Assembly: GCA_017467605.1 (NCBI GenBank)
Contig: JAFUSQ010000014.1
Span: 1-61,102 of the forward strand
Length of the DNA stretch: 61,102 nucleotides
Reading direction: 5' to 3'
DNA from: a bacterium
Lineage (GTDB): Bacteria > Cyanobacteriota > Vampirovibrionia > Gastranaerophilales > Gastranaerophilaceae
The notes under the pieces are model-generated. The model saw nothing but the letters and a program-made list of their open reading frames with translations. It made no database searches and was not told the DNA's origin. The translations under genes and the position numbers were made by a program. This document shows, in pieces, positions 34,885 to 42,364 of this stretch. How positions within the stretch are numbered: position 1 is the stretch's first letter; each line of letters begins with the position of its first letter.

Positions 34885-34965
34885 TCCTCGCCCTCAAAAG
34901 GGAGAGGAAAGAATTTCTTAATGAGTTGAACGAATTTAGAAATTCAGGTGAAGGTTTATTAATAA
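34885..34965. repeat. Intergenic repeat inside the rpsF-ssb-rpsR operon
   Basis: A hairpin CCTCGCCCT / AGGGAGAGG-like stretch is followed by TTAATGAGTTGAACGAATTTAGAAATTC. The same style of sequence is found near 30895 and 37320, suggesting a dispersed repeat inserted between rpsF and ssb. Confidence 0.4.
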
Positions 34966-34980
34966 TAAAAGGAAATAAAA

Positions 34981-35388
34981 ATGTCATTAGCAAAAGCAGC
35001 AGTTACAGGTATCGTTTACAAAACACCAAAAACAGGCTATACTCAAAATAATGTAGCAGTTTCCTCTTTTGTTCTCAACATCGGAACACAAGAAGAAATC
35101 CTTGTCAGAGTAATCGTTAAAAGACAATCTTTGGAAGAAGTCGTATCAAATCTTTCTAAAAACCAAAAAGTTTTGGTAGAAGGCAGATTGCAAAACGGAA
35201 TAAGTAAACTCGATGACGGAACAGAAAAAAGAGTGTTTGAAATTGAAGCCGCAACTATTGAGCTAATGGGAGCAAGTTCATCATCTTCTTCAAATGATGA
35301 CGGTGATATCTTGCAATTTGGAGAAATGGAATCTTCATCAGCTCCGGAAGCAGATACTTTGATGGACGATGAAGAAATTCCGTTTTAG
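34981..35388 (+). CDS. ssb: Single-stranded DNA-binding protein
   Basis: 135 aa: an OB-fold (SLAKAAVTGIVY...FVLNIGTQEEILVRVIVKRQ) up to about residue 95, then a Ser/Asp/Glu-rich disordered linker and the acidic tip DDEEIPF, which recruits partner proteins such as RecO. The OB domain is somewhat divergent but the tail is canonical. Placed between rpsF and rpsR, as in many bacteria. Confidence 0.9.
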   Translation: MSLAKAAVTGIVYKTPKTGYTQNNVAVSSFVLNIGTQEEILVRVIVKRQSLEEVVSNLSKNQKVLVEGRLQNGISKLDDGTEKRVFEIEAATIELMGASSSSSSNDDGDILQFGEMESSSAPEADTLMDDEEIPF

Positions 35389-35511
35389 ATCCTCGCCGGA
35401 CTGGGTATTATGCTACTAACTGTGGTAAAATTTGAATAGCAAACGCCCTCCGGTAGACCATAATTAAAGATTATATGTACTAAAATAAGGCTAGAAAGGC
35501 AAATTAAGAAA

Positions 35512-35739
35512 ATGGCAAAAACAGAAGATAAGAAAAAACGTAAAAACTGCAGTCTATGTGCAGACAAAGTTGAATCTATCGACTACAAAGATGCTGCTAA
35601 GTTGAAAAGATACTTAACAGAAGCAGGAAAAATTATTCCTCGCAGAATTACAGGAAACTGTGCAGCTCACCAAAGAATGATTGCTAAAGCAATTAAAAAA
35701 GCTAGAGAAGCTGCAATTATCAGCTACGTTTTTGATTAA
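35512..35739 (+). CDS. rpsR: 30S ribosomal protein S18
   Basis: 75 aa with the S18 core YKDAAKLKRYLTEAGKIIPRR then TGNCAAHQRMIAKAIKKARE. It retains CSLC near the start and C-x-x-H later, so it is the zinc-binding (C+) form. A terminator follows at 35767. Confidence 0.95.
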   Translation: MAKTEDKKKRKNCSLCADKVESIDYKDAAKLKRYLTEAGKIIPRRITGNCAAHQRMIAKAIKKAREAAIISYVFD

Positions 35740-35766
35740 TTTTGAAAATATAGTTTGTTTAATTAA

Positions 35767-35800
35767 AAGGGCGGAATTTTGATACAAAATTCCGCCCTTA
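35767..35800. terminator. Bidirectional terminator between rpsR and pilin 4
   Basis: AAGGGCGGAATTTTG and CAAAATTCCGCCCTT form a perfect 15-bp stem around ATA, with A and T tracts on either side. It serves both convergent genes. Confidence 0.88.
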
Positions 35801-35804
35801 AATT

Positions 35805-36563
35805 TTATTTTGCCGAATTCAGAACATATTTAGCAGCACTTGAAGCAGGCTCAACGGTATTTCCGTAAAAATATACAGGATAAATATCTGTCATATGTTG
35901 AGCATCATTTTTAACAACACAACTATCATCTTTTTTGTACGGGTCGCCACCCATATCGACATTTGAACAAGTTACAACTTTATTTGGTAAAGATGTTCCG
36001 TTTACATCAATAAAACCTTTACATTTCCAACGACTATCAATTCCGCATTTTGGATATGGTGCACCATGATTAACTGCGTCAGAATTTGCCGGAGAATCAT
36101 CAAATACAAAAATAGAACCGTCAGATAATTGATAAGCCTTTCCATAATAGCTAAAACCACTAAAAAGGCTACCCTCTACTACTCCTGATATATAATTATG
36201 ATAATCATATGGATATTCACCATTCTTGTCTTTTATATTAGAAACATTACTATAATATGTAATTCCGGAGAGAGTTCCATTTAGAATAGCACATATTGTT
36301 TTATCCGTTTCGGGATTATCACTTGCGCCATTTGTACATTGAACCTCTACTGCACCAAAATCAAAATCGTACTGTGCTTGTGCCATACGCCCTGCTTGAT
36401 TTAAAGTCGATAATGTTTTCTTAAATTGGCTTCTGTAGCGTTGCCCATTGATGTTTGCAATCAATGTCGGAATAGTTATTGCCGCAACAACACCAATAAT
36501 TCCTAAAGTAATTAATACTTCTGCCAATGTAAATCCTCTATTTAAATTTTTTATCTGTTTCAT
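35805..36563 (-). CDS. Type IV pilin-like protein, cassette 4
   Basis: A 252-aa pseudopilin: leader MKQIKNLNRG, then FTLAEVLITLGIIGVVAAI, then the conserved NINGQRYRSQFKKTLSTLNQ block. Later come FIDVNGTSLPNKVVTC and the ending VEPASSAAKYVLNSAK. It is the sister of the 20261 pilin: the ends and framework match while the middle differs (here YSNVSNIKDKNGEYPYDYHNY and SRWKCKG). It is divergent from the XRE gene at 36723. Confidence 0.86.
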   Translation of the reverse strand: MKQIKNLNRGFTLAEVLITLGIIGVVAAITIPTLIANINGQRYRSQFKKTLSTLNQAGRMAQAQYDFDFGAVEVQCTNGASDNPETDKTICAILNGTLSGITYYSNVSNIKDKNGEYPYDYHNYISGVVEGSLFSGFSYYGKAYQLSDGSIFVFDDSPANSDAVNHGAPYPKCGIDSRWKCKGFIDVNGTSLPNKVVTCSNVDMGGDPYKKDDSCVVKNDAQHMTDIYPVYFYGNTVEPASSAAKYVLNSAK

Positions 36564-36584
36564 TTTACCTCCATATTAAATTTT

Positions 36585-36669
36585 TAGCTAATAAATTAGC
36601 GACATATTAATCTATATAATAATATTATTTATTATATATAATAATTTGTCAAGATTAATTTAGCTATTA
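36585..36669. promoter_or_regulatory. Divergent control region of pilin cassette 4
   Basis: TATATAATAA (36613-36622) and TTATTATATA (36629-36638) are perfect 10-bp inverted arms with a 6-base spacer. A second, overlapping 16-base palindrome TTATTATATATAATAA follows. TTAGCTAATA (about 36585) and TTAGCTATTA (about 36660) flank the dyad. Role as operator inferred; some symmetry is expected by chance in such AT-rich DNA. Confidence 0.45.
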
Positions 36670-36722
36670 GAATATTAAATTTCCCTATAGATGCCGTTAA
36701 CATTACATCTAAGGAGATTTTT

Positions 36723-37037
36723 ATGGGAAATATTAAAGAGCTATTGGGGAAAAGGATAAAAGAACTAAGAAAAAGACAACATCTTACTCAGGAAAAACTC
36801 GCAGAACTTGCAGATATAGAAATTCCAAGTCTCAGTAATATAGAAAACGGGAAAAATTACCCAAATCACGAAACTCTTGGGAAAATAGCAAATGCACTTA
36901 ATGTAAAACCTCATGAATTATATTTATTTGAATATTACGGAAACCCCGCAGATTTGATTACGGAAATGTCAGATACAATGAGAGAAAATGAAGCTTTAAC
37001 CCAAAAAATGTATCAATTTTTCTTGTGCGTGAAATAA
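36723..37037 (+). CDS. XRE-family regulator divergent from pilin 4
   Basis: 104 aa: HTH GKRIKELRKRQHLTQEKLAELADIEIPSLSNIENG, the junction LYLFEYYG and a helical tail. Same subfamily as 19802, 30956 and 55142. AAGGAG precedes the ATG. Its partner pilin is of the same subclass as the partner of 19802, so regulator and pilin may have been duplicated together. Confidence 0.8.
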   Translation: MGNIKELLGKRIKELRKRQHLTQEKLAELADIEIPSLSNIENGKNYPNHETLGKIANALNVKPHELYLFEYYGNPADLITEMSDTMRENEALTQKMYQFFLCVK

Positions 37038-37044
37038 TATTGTC

Positions 37045-37639
37045 CTTTTATAATAAATTGTTACTTTTTTATTACTAAATTTATACCCTCTCACCCCGCA
37101 GGAAATGTTAACTTTTCATTGATTGAACAATAGGAGATTCCACGGTGCAAATTTCCGTGTCATTCAGAGCGAAGCGTGGAATCTCGGAAATTTGCACCTC
37201 TGAATGACCATGGTATTTTTAGTTTTTTGCAATGAAAAGTTAACAAAGCGTTCCGGACAAGGAAACACTCGCAGGAATCCAAACACTAACACTAACAACA
37301 GTCCTCACCCGAATTTCTAACATTCGTCTTACGACTCATCTTGAAATTCTACCCTCTCCGCCTTTCGCTACGCTGCCCGGAGAGGGAATTTATTCCGTTT
37401 CCGTTAATAAGTGTTCGACTCAACTATCATACAAATTCACAAAAAAAAGACCTCTGTTAGAGGTCAAGGTTGGTTATTTTTTGGTTATGTTATAGTATTA
37501 TGTCAGTTAGATTATTTATCTTGGGGTAAATTTTTCTTACATTTGCTTAAATTATCCTCAAGATTAACATTTGCCTTTTTTAAATAAAATGTTTACAATT
37601 CTTAATATTTAACCAAAAAAATTGTACTATCATGATGTT
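37045..37639. repeat. Repeat-rich gap after regulator 4
   Basis: About 600 bases without a supported gene. It contains the 138-bp element at 37107-37244. A GC-richer block at about 37290-37390 (CCTCACCCGAATTTC...CGCTACGCTGCCCGGAGAGGG) resembles repeats elsewhere. A hairpin GACCTCT GTT AGAGGTC follows near 37451-37467. The last 120 bases are AT-rich and presumably hold the promoter of the next gene. Confidence 0.5.
37107..37244. repeat. Terminal-inverted-repeat element, copy A (138 bp)
   Basis: Perfect 15-bp ends: GTTAACTTTTCATTG at 37107 and CAATGAAAAGTTAAC ending at 37244. The interior holds three pairs of complementary blocks in interleaved order: GAGATTCCACG (37134) with CGTGGAATCTC (37175), GGTGCAAATTTCCG (37144) with CGGAAATTTGCACC (37185), and GTCATTCAGAG (37159) with CTCTGAATGAC (37198). 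No coding capacity; MITE-like in form. Confidence 0.75.
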
Positions 37640-38053
37640 ATGTTTGAAGGTTTGAGAAAAATTTTTCTGTCAAAAATACTTAGGAAACATTACTACAGAA
37701 CAGGGAAGTGCAATGGTTGCGGACAGTGCTGCACACATATTTATGTAAAACATTTCAAACACGTTTTGCAAGATGAAAAAGAATTTAACAGACTGCAATA
37801 TTTACACAAATTTTACTCCGGATTAAAAATTATAGGGAAAGATGAACTTGGATTGATATTTGAGTGTTCACATCTCGATCCTGAAACAAAAAGATGCAAA
37901 ATTCATTTTTGGCGACCCGGAATTTGCAGGAGATACCCCCAAGAAGAACTTTTTTCAATGGGAGGAACCTTATCGGAAAATTGCGGATATAAAATGGAGC
38001 CGATTGTGCCTTTTAAAAAAGTTATGGAAAAAGTTGGTAAAAATATAAGATAA
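37640..38053 (+). CDS. YkgJ-type cysteine-cluster protein
   Basis: About 137 aa from the ATG at 37640; an in-frame TTG lies 18 bases upstream. The cysteines follow the YkgJ (Fe-S/zinc cluster) pattern: GKCNGCGQCCTHIY near residue 25, FECSHLD, RCKIHFWRPGICRRYP and ENCGY. This type of protein is often annotated as a putative Fe-S oxidoreductase, but its reaction is not known. No neighbouring gene explains it. Confidence 0.75.
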   Translation: MFEGLRKIFLSKILRKHYYRTGKCNGCGQCCTHIYVKHFKHVLQDEKEFNRLQYLHKFYSGLKIIGKDELGLIFECSHLDPETKRCKIHFWRPGICRRYPQEELFSMGGTLSENCGYKMEPIVPFKKVMEKVGKNIR

Positions 38054-38154
38054 AATACCTACGACAAATTATTATAACCGTTACCTAAAATACTGATGTA
38101 ATATGGTTTTTGGTCTTTTATATTGTTCATATGGACAGTATGGGAGATTTTAAA

Positions 38155-38508
38155 ATGAAAAAAATTATAATAATGAGTTTTGCATTACTATTTGTTGGAA
38201 GTTTACAAGCTCAAAGTGCATGTAATATTGATAAATTAGACGTTTGTACAACAATTATGGGAGCGACAGGAATAAATTCGGGCGGAATAAATAAAAACTT
38301 AGAAGATAAAATACTTCCCAATAATTTGAATAAAAGACAACAACCAAATAGCAGGTTAAATAACAGAGGCCAGCAAGGTCAATCAAAATATCCAGGTCAA
38401 ATAAATCGTGACATGTCACAACAGGAAAGTACACAACCATATGATGCGAATTGTCAGTTTGGAAATTGCATTAATCAAAATAATTTGGGAGGAAATCAGA
38501 AACGATAA
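38155..38508 (+). CDS. Small secreted Asn/Gln-rich protein
   Basis: About 117 aa from the ATG at 38155, which has GGGAGA seven bases upstream. Signal peptide MKKIIIMSFALLFVGSLQAQ. The mature part is low-complexity and rich in N, Q and G (NKRQQPNSRLNNRGQQGQ), with four cysteines (two near the start, CNIDKLDVC, and two near the end, CQFGNC) that could form disulfides. Function unknown. It ends just before a GC-rich bidirectional terminator facing pilin 5. Confidence 0.6.
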   Translation: MKKIIIMSFALLFVGSLQAQSACNIDKLDVCTTIMGATGINSGGINKNLEDKILPNNLNKRQQPNSRLNNRGQQGQSKYPGQINRDMSQQESTQPYDANCQFGNCINQNNLGGNQKR

Positions 38509-38526
38509 TTATTAAAAAAATACTCT

Positions 38527-38557
38527 AATGCGGCGGGCGCGTTGCGCCCGCCGCATT
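38527..38557. terminator. GC-rich perfect hairpin between convergent genes
   Basis: AATGCGGCGGGCGC and GCGCCCGCCGCATT form a perfect 14-bp stem with a GTT loop, followed by TTGTTTTA. It stands out strongly from the AT-rich background and serves the secreted-protein gene and pilin 5. Confidence 0.75.
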
Positions 38558-38564
38558 GTTTTAC

Positions 38565-39230
38565 TTAATCCCAAGAAACATCTTTCCTTAAATAATCCAT
38601 ATTTTTCTTTTCCAAAACCCATTTGGTACATAATACTCCGTTACCCTTGCGTGTATCTTTATACTTACATGTTTCATTGTATTCACTGGTAAAGTTTATA
38701 CCATCAGAAGGCCTTAAACCATCGACACCAGCAGCAAATGAAAAATAATCAACTCCTGCTTGATTTGGTTTATCAGTACCGTTTACATCTACATGAATAG
38801 CAAAACAAAAGTCATTAGGACAACCATTTTCGCCGTTAACCCAATAATCAAAAGAAATTCCGTTTAACAACATGCCTTTAACATAAGCACTATGTGTATT
38901 AGGATCAACATAAAAATTATCATTAAATAGTGCTTTATAATGTTGTGCATAACAACCACTACCAGTTCCGCAGCTTTTAGCAATTTTCAGATGAGGTTTC
39001 ATAATATCATAAACTTTTTGCGCCCTGGTAATATCCCACCCGTCAGCCGAACCGTTTTCTGCTATTGCCAGTTTATAAGCTTGCGAAAATATTGCATAGG
39101 CATCTTGCAATTTGTGAACCAGAACTTTTTCTCTAACCTTATCCATTAGTATCGGAATAGTCATTGCGCTAACCACCCCTATTATGCCAATTGTTATTAA
39201 AATTTCAGCTAAAGTAAAACCATTTTTCAT
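38565..39230 (-). CDS. Type IV pilin-like protein, cassette 5
   Basis: About 221 aa from the ATG at 39230 (MKNG|FTLAEILITIGIIGVVSAM); an in-frame TTG upstream is less likely. It carries the helical block LQDAYAIFSQAYKLAIAENG, HVDVNGTDKPNQAGVDYF, and the ending KWVLEKKNMDYLRKD. It resembles the 42348 pilin in all of these blocks, so the two are a third subclass. It is divergent from a ribbon-helix-helix gene. Confidence 0.86.
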   Translation of the reverse strand: MKNGFTLAEILITIGIIGVVSAMTIPILMDKVREKVLVHKLQDAYAIFSQAYKLAIAENGSADGWDITRAQKVYDIMKPHLKIAKSCGTGSGCYAQHYKALFNDNFYVDPNTHSAYVKGMLLNGISFDYWVNGENGCPNDFCFAIHVDVNGTDKPNQAGVDYFSFAAGVDGLRPSDGINFTSEYNETCKYKDTRKGNGVLCTKWVLEKKNMDYLRKDVSWD

Positions 39231-39282
39231 AATTATCCGCCTTTCTTTTTTCAAGAGTATAGCATTAATTATTTAAAAATCA

Positions 39283-39340
39283 AATACAATATGTATTCTA
39301 AAATTAAATATATATAAATATCAATGATTTAAATACAATA
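39283..39340. promoter_or_regulatory. Divergent control region of pilin cassette 5
   Basis: AATACA ATA TGTATT (39283-39297) is a perfect 6-bp dyad. The block AAATACAATA (39282-39291) recurs at 39331-39340, just ahead of the regulator start. Such repeated short sites fit binding by a ribbon-helix-helix dimer; this is inference. Confidence 0.45.
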
Positions 39341-39354
39341 ATTAAGGATATTTT

Positions 39355-39519
39355 ATGAAAGAATTTAAACCTATAAAGCAGGAAAAAACCGTTATAAGTA
39401 TAAGGCTTGATGTCGATATACTAAAAAAGGTTGATGAACTTTCAAGGCAAACAGATATAAGCAGGAATGAATTGATTGTGCAATGTATTGAATACGCATT
39501 AAACAATTTTAAAAATTAA
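39355..39519 (+). CDS. Ribbon-helix-helix (CopG/Arc-type) regulator divergent from pilin 5
   Basis: A 54-aa protein, MKEFKPIKQEKTVISIRLD and on. The strand KTVISIRLD is followed by DILKKVDELSRQTD and ISRNELIVQCIEYALNNF, the classical strand-helix-helix of MetJ/Arc/CopG repressors, which bind DNA as dimers by the paired strands. AAGGAT precedes the ATG. Most such genes sit in toxin-antitoxin pairs, but here the divergent neighbour is a pilin and the downstream gene a glycosyltransferase, so pilin control is more likely. Confidence 0.75.
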   Translation: MKEFKPIKQEKTVISIRLDVDILKKVDELSRQTDISRNELIVQCIEYALNNFKN

Positions 39520-39532
39520 AATATTTTTCCTG

Positions 39533-39544
39533 TATAATAAAAAT
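39533..39544 (+). promoter_or_regulatory. -10 box of a leaderless GT9 transcript
   Basis: TATAAT at 39533-39538 lies six bases before the ATG at 39545, and no ribosome-binding site fits between. Transcription would start on the ATG. Confidence 0.45.
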
Positions 39545-40540
39545 ATGGGAGACGGGAAAAAAATACTTGCAATAAATTTCGGCGGAATCGGAGATGAAAT
39601 ATTTTTTCTTCCGACATTAATTTCTTTAAAAAAAGAATTCCCCGATTCTAAAATAACATTGGCACTGGAACCGCGAAGTAAAGGGATTAAAGATTTAACT
39701 GATAAAATTGATGATTTAATTTTGATTGACCCAAAAGGTCAAAATAAATACTTTGAAATGTTCAAGTTACTACTTGAAGCAAGAAGGGGAAAGTTTGATA
39801 TTGTTATATCGTCCGGAGGAAACAAATTAATAAGTATTTTATTGTTTCTAACGGGTATAAAAACTCGCTGCGGATACGATACGGGTAAATTGAGTCGAAT
39901 TTTACTCACACATGCAGTTAAACTTAATAAAAAAAAATATGCTTGCAAAATGTATCACGATTTAATCAGAGAAATTACAAGCTGCAACACCGAGCTTCCT
40001 GAAATAAATGTTGAACCAAAAGAAAAAATTGCAAATTCTGTTTTAATCCACCCCGGAGTCAGTAAATTAAGCATTCAAAAAGGTTGTATAAAAACAATTT
40101 CCGCAGAAACTTGGGCAAAAACAATCGACATTTTAGTTTCAGAAGGGAAAAAAGTTATGCTCGTCGGAGGACCTGACGATGAAGATTGTATTGAAACAAT
40201 ATTAAAAACAGTTCGCACTCAAAATTTTGAAAACCTTTACGGAACCACGAAAAATTTAAAAGATTTGGCAGGATTAATATCATCAGCCGAAAAATTTTTA
40301 TGTTCTGATTCCGCCCCATTACATATTGCAGTTGCCCTCAAAACTAAAACTTATGTAATTTTTGGTCCGACAGACGCAGAAACTCTAATCCCCAAAAATG
40401 AAAATATTATTCCTGTTATGGCAAATGATAATTGCAAATTAAAACCATGTCTTTGGGCTCGCCGCCAAACCACCTGCCAAAACTTAGACTGTCTAAAAAT
40501 TACACCTGCCAAAATCGCACAATCTGTCTGCTCTAAATAA
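39545..40540 (+). CDS. Glycosyltransferase family 9 (heptosyltransferase-like)
   Basis: 331 aa, GT-B fold. The N-terminal ILAINFGGIGDEIFFLPTL block (about 7-25) and the late LICSDSAPLHIA-type block (KFLCSDSAPLHIAVALKTKTYVIFG in part) are the GT9 signatures of ADP-heptose:LPS transferases. It would act on the cytoplasmic side of the inner membrane in lipopolysaccharide core assembly, supporting a diderm envelope. The actual sugar is not predictable. A C-terminal cluster of cysteines (CKLKPCLWARRQTTCQNLDC) resembles the C-x(n)-C end of some GT9 proteins. Confidence 0.88.
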   Translation: MGDGKKILAINFGGIGDEIFFLPTLISLKKEFPDSKITLALEPRSKGIKDLTDKIDDLILIDPKGQNKYFEMFKLLLEARRGKFDIVISSGGNKLISILLFLTGIKTRCGYDTGKLSRILLTHAVKLNKKKYACKMYHDLIREITSCNTELPEINVEPKEKIANSVLIHPGVSKLSIQKGCIKTISAETWAKTIDILVSEGKKVMLVGGPDDEDCIETILKTVRTQNFENLYGTTKNLKDLAGLISSAEKFLCSDSAPLHIAVALKTKTYVIFGPTDAETLIPKNENIIPVMANDNCKLKPCLWARRQTTCQNLDCLKITPAKIAQSVCSK

Positions 40541-40642
40541 ATTGTAAAATTAACAAATGTAAAGAAATTTTTAACATCTGCAATTTCACACAAAAAAAAT
40601 ACTTTATATAAGTGTAGGTAAGTGTGAAAGGTTATTGTTTCC

Positions 40643-41221
40643 ATGGGTTATAGTGATGTCGGATCATTATTATTCACCGTAAGAAGCGGTAAAAAAGCCT
40701 CTGAAGGCGATTACTGCAGAGTACCGATTACTGTTGCTCAAGGCGCAAGTGTAATTAAAGCCGTTTCTGAATACAATAACCCTGCCTCTAAACAGATTAA
40801 AAATGTATTAAATATAATGGGAAACGATAACGTAGCAAGAAGATTGGGCAAAGTTGTAAAAGTTGCAAGTGAAAATGTTAACGGCTTAATCGTCCTATCA
40901 AGCGGAGTAAAAGTCGCACTCGCAAAACCCGAAGACCGTAAAAAAACACTTATCGCAGAAACCGGTTGTCTTGCAGGTATGTTCGCAGGTGAAGGTTGGA
41001 TGAAGAAAAACTTGAATAAATACTTAGACCAACTCCCTATAAACAAAAAATGGATTCCGTTAATTAAAGGTATAGTATTTGTTACAGGTTCAATTACCTG
41101 CTCAACTTTAGGTCATAAAATCGGTAAAAAAGTTGCTCAATACTGGGATAAACCGCTAATCTCTCATAAAGAAGAAACTCAACCGTCTGAAAATAAAAAA
41201 TCTATAAATATTAAAGCTTAG
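40643..41221 (+). CDS. Hypothetical protein with glycine-rich hydrophobic segments
   Basis: A 192-aa protein I do not recognise. Residues 1-100 are soluble. Two moderately hydrophobic stretches follow (about 105-118, ETGCLAGMFAGEGW, and 138-160, WIPLIKGIVFVTGSITCSTLG), with a basic tail. Possibly membrane-associated without a signal peptide. The leader carries an 8-bp dyad TTTCACAC / GTGTGAAA near 40583-40630, a possible operator. No functional context. Confidence 0.5.
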   Translation: MGYSDVGSLLFTVRSGKKASEGDYCRVPITVAQGASVIKAVSEYNNPASKQIKNVLNIMGNDNVARRLGKVVKVASENVNGLIVLSSGVKVALAKPEDRKKTLIAETGCLAGMFAGEGWMKKNLNKYLDQLPINKKWIPLIKGIVFVTGSITCSTLGHKIGKKVAQYWDKPLISHKEETQPSENKKSINIKA

Positions 41222-41269
41222 AGGTAATTACTATTTTTACCCCTAATATTCTTATGATAATATTTTGTT

Positions 41270-42364
41270 ATGAAGCATTTAAAAGATTTTGAAAATGACT
41301 TGAACAAATGCTCAAAATGCGGGCTTTGTGAGAGCGTTTGCCCCATATTTAAGATTAATCCTAATGATTGCGCCGCAAGCAAAGGTAAATTTATTATGCT
41401 TCATGGAGTTACAAAAGGGGATTTAAAACTTTCAAAAAATATTAACAAATACATAGATATGTGCTTAAAATGCGGAAAGTGCAACGAATTTTGTCCCAGC
41501 GGTATTGATGTTTGTCAAATTTTATCAAGTGCAAAAGCCGACTTTTTAAAAGATAAATTATACGGAAAAATTATAAATTTTCTGCAAAGCAAAATTATTT
41601 TCGGAGCAATTATAAATTTTGGGAAATTTATTTCAAAACCGTTCAGACCTAAAAAAATACCCGCACAAAATGCTATCCAAGTAATGTATTTTAAAGGGTG
41701 TGTAAACCAAATTTGTCCAAGAACCGATATATATTTAAATAAAATATTTAAAAATACAATCAATATTGTAGAACCTGATTTTGAGTGCTGCGGGCTTCCG
41801 TTTTTATCGGAAGGCAATATGGAAAGGTTTGAACAATGTGCAAAATCTAACCTCGAAAAATTAAATGATAATTATTCCTACTTTGTTACAGACTGCGCAA
41901 GCTGTCAAAGTACAATTCTTGATTATCCCAAATACATAAATACTAAATTAAATTTGTCTGAAAAAGCCGTTAATTGGGGAGAAATCATAGCACTTCAAAA
42001 TTTAAAATTCAAATTTAAAAAACCATTAAAAGTAACTTTTCACAAACCTTGTCATTTAAAAAATGATAAATTTTTCAAAACTATTATGAATAATTGCGAA
42101 AATGTTGAATATGTTGAAATGGAAAATTACACCGATTGCTGCGGTCTTGCAGGAAGTTTTATTATAAAAAATCTCAAATTATCAACAAAACTTGCAAAAC
42201 AAAAAGCTCAAAATATAAACAAAACTAATACGGATTATGTCATAACAACTTGTCCCTCCTGTATCGCAGGATTGAATTACGGATTACTTCTAAACAAAAG
42301 TAAAACAAAAGTTGTAAGCTTACCGGAATTTCTGTCTAAAGCGGAAACTATTTCCAGATGTTAG
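41270..42364 (+). CDS. GlcF/LutA-like Fe-S oxidoreductase subunit
   Basis: 364 aa. Two N-terminal 4Fe-4S motifs (CSKCGLCESVCP about 18-29; CLKCGKCNEFCP about 65-76) are followed by two CCG domains (ECCGLPFLSEG; TDCCGLAGSF). This is the architecture of the iron-sulfur subunit of glycolate oxidase and related lactate/glycerol-3-phosphate dehydrogenases. The flavin subunit is not adjacent, so the substrate is uncertain. A GATAAT box ends nine bases before the ATG, so the leader is short or absent. The 3' end overlaps the convergent pilin 6 by 17 bases. Confidence 0.83.
   Translation: MKHLKDFENDLNKCSKCGLCESVCPIFKINPNDCAASKGKFIMLHGVTKGDLKLSKNINKYIDMCLKCGKCNEFCPSGIDVCQILSSAKADFLKDKLYGKIINFLQSKIIFGAIINFGKFISKPFRPKKIPAQNAIQVMYFKGCVNQICPRTDIYLNKIFKNTINIVEPDFECCGLPFLSEGNMERFEQCAKSNLEKLNDNYSYFVTDCASCQSTILDYPKYINTKLNLSEKAVNWGEIIALQNLKFKFKKPLKVTFHKPCHLKNDKFFKTIMNNCENVEYVEMENYTDCCGLAGSFIIKNLKLSTKLAKQKAQNINKTNTDYVITTCPSCIAGLNYGLLLNKSKTKVVSLPEFLSKAETISRC

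Noticed and set aside
39355..39519. Antitoxin of a toxin-antitoxin pair
   Set aside because: The ribbon-helix-helix protein has no small toxin-like gene next to it; its neighbours are a pilin and a glycosyltransferase.
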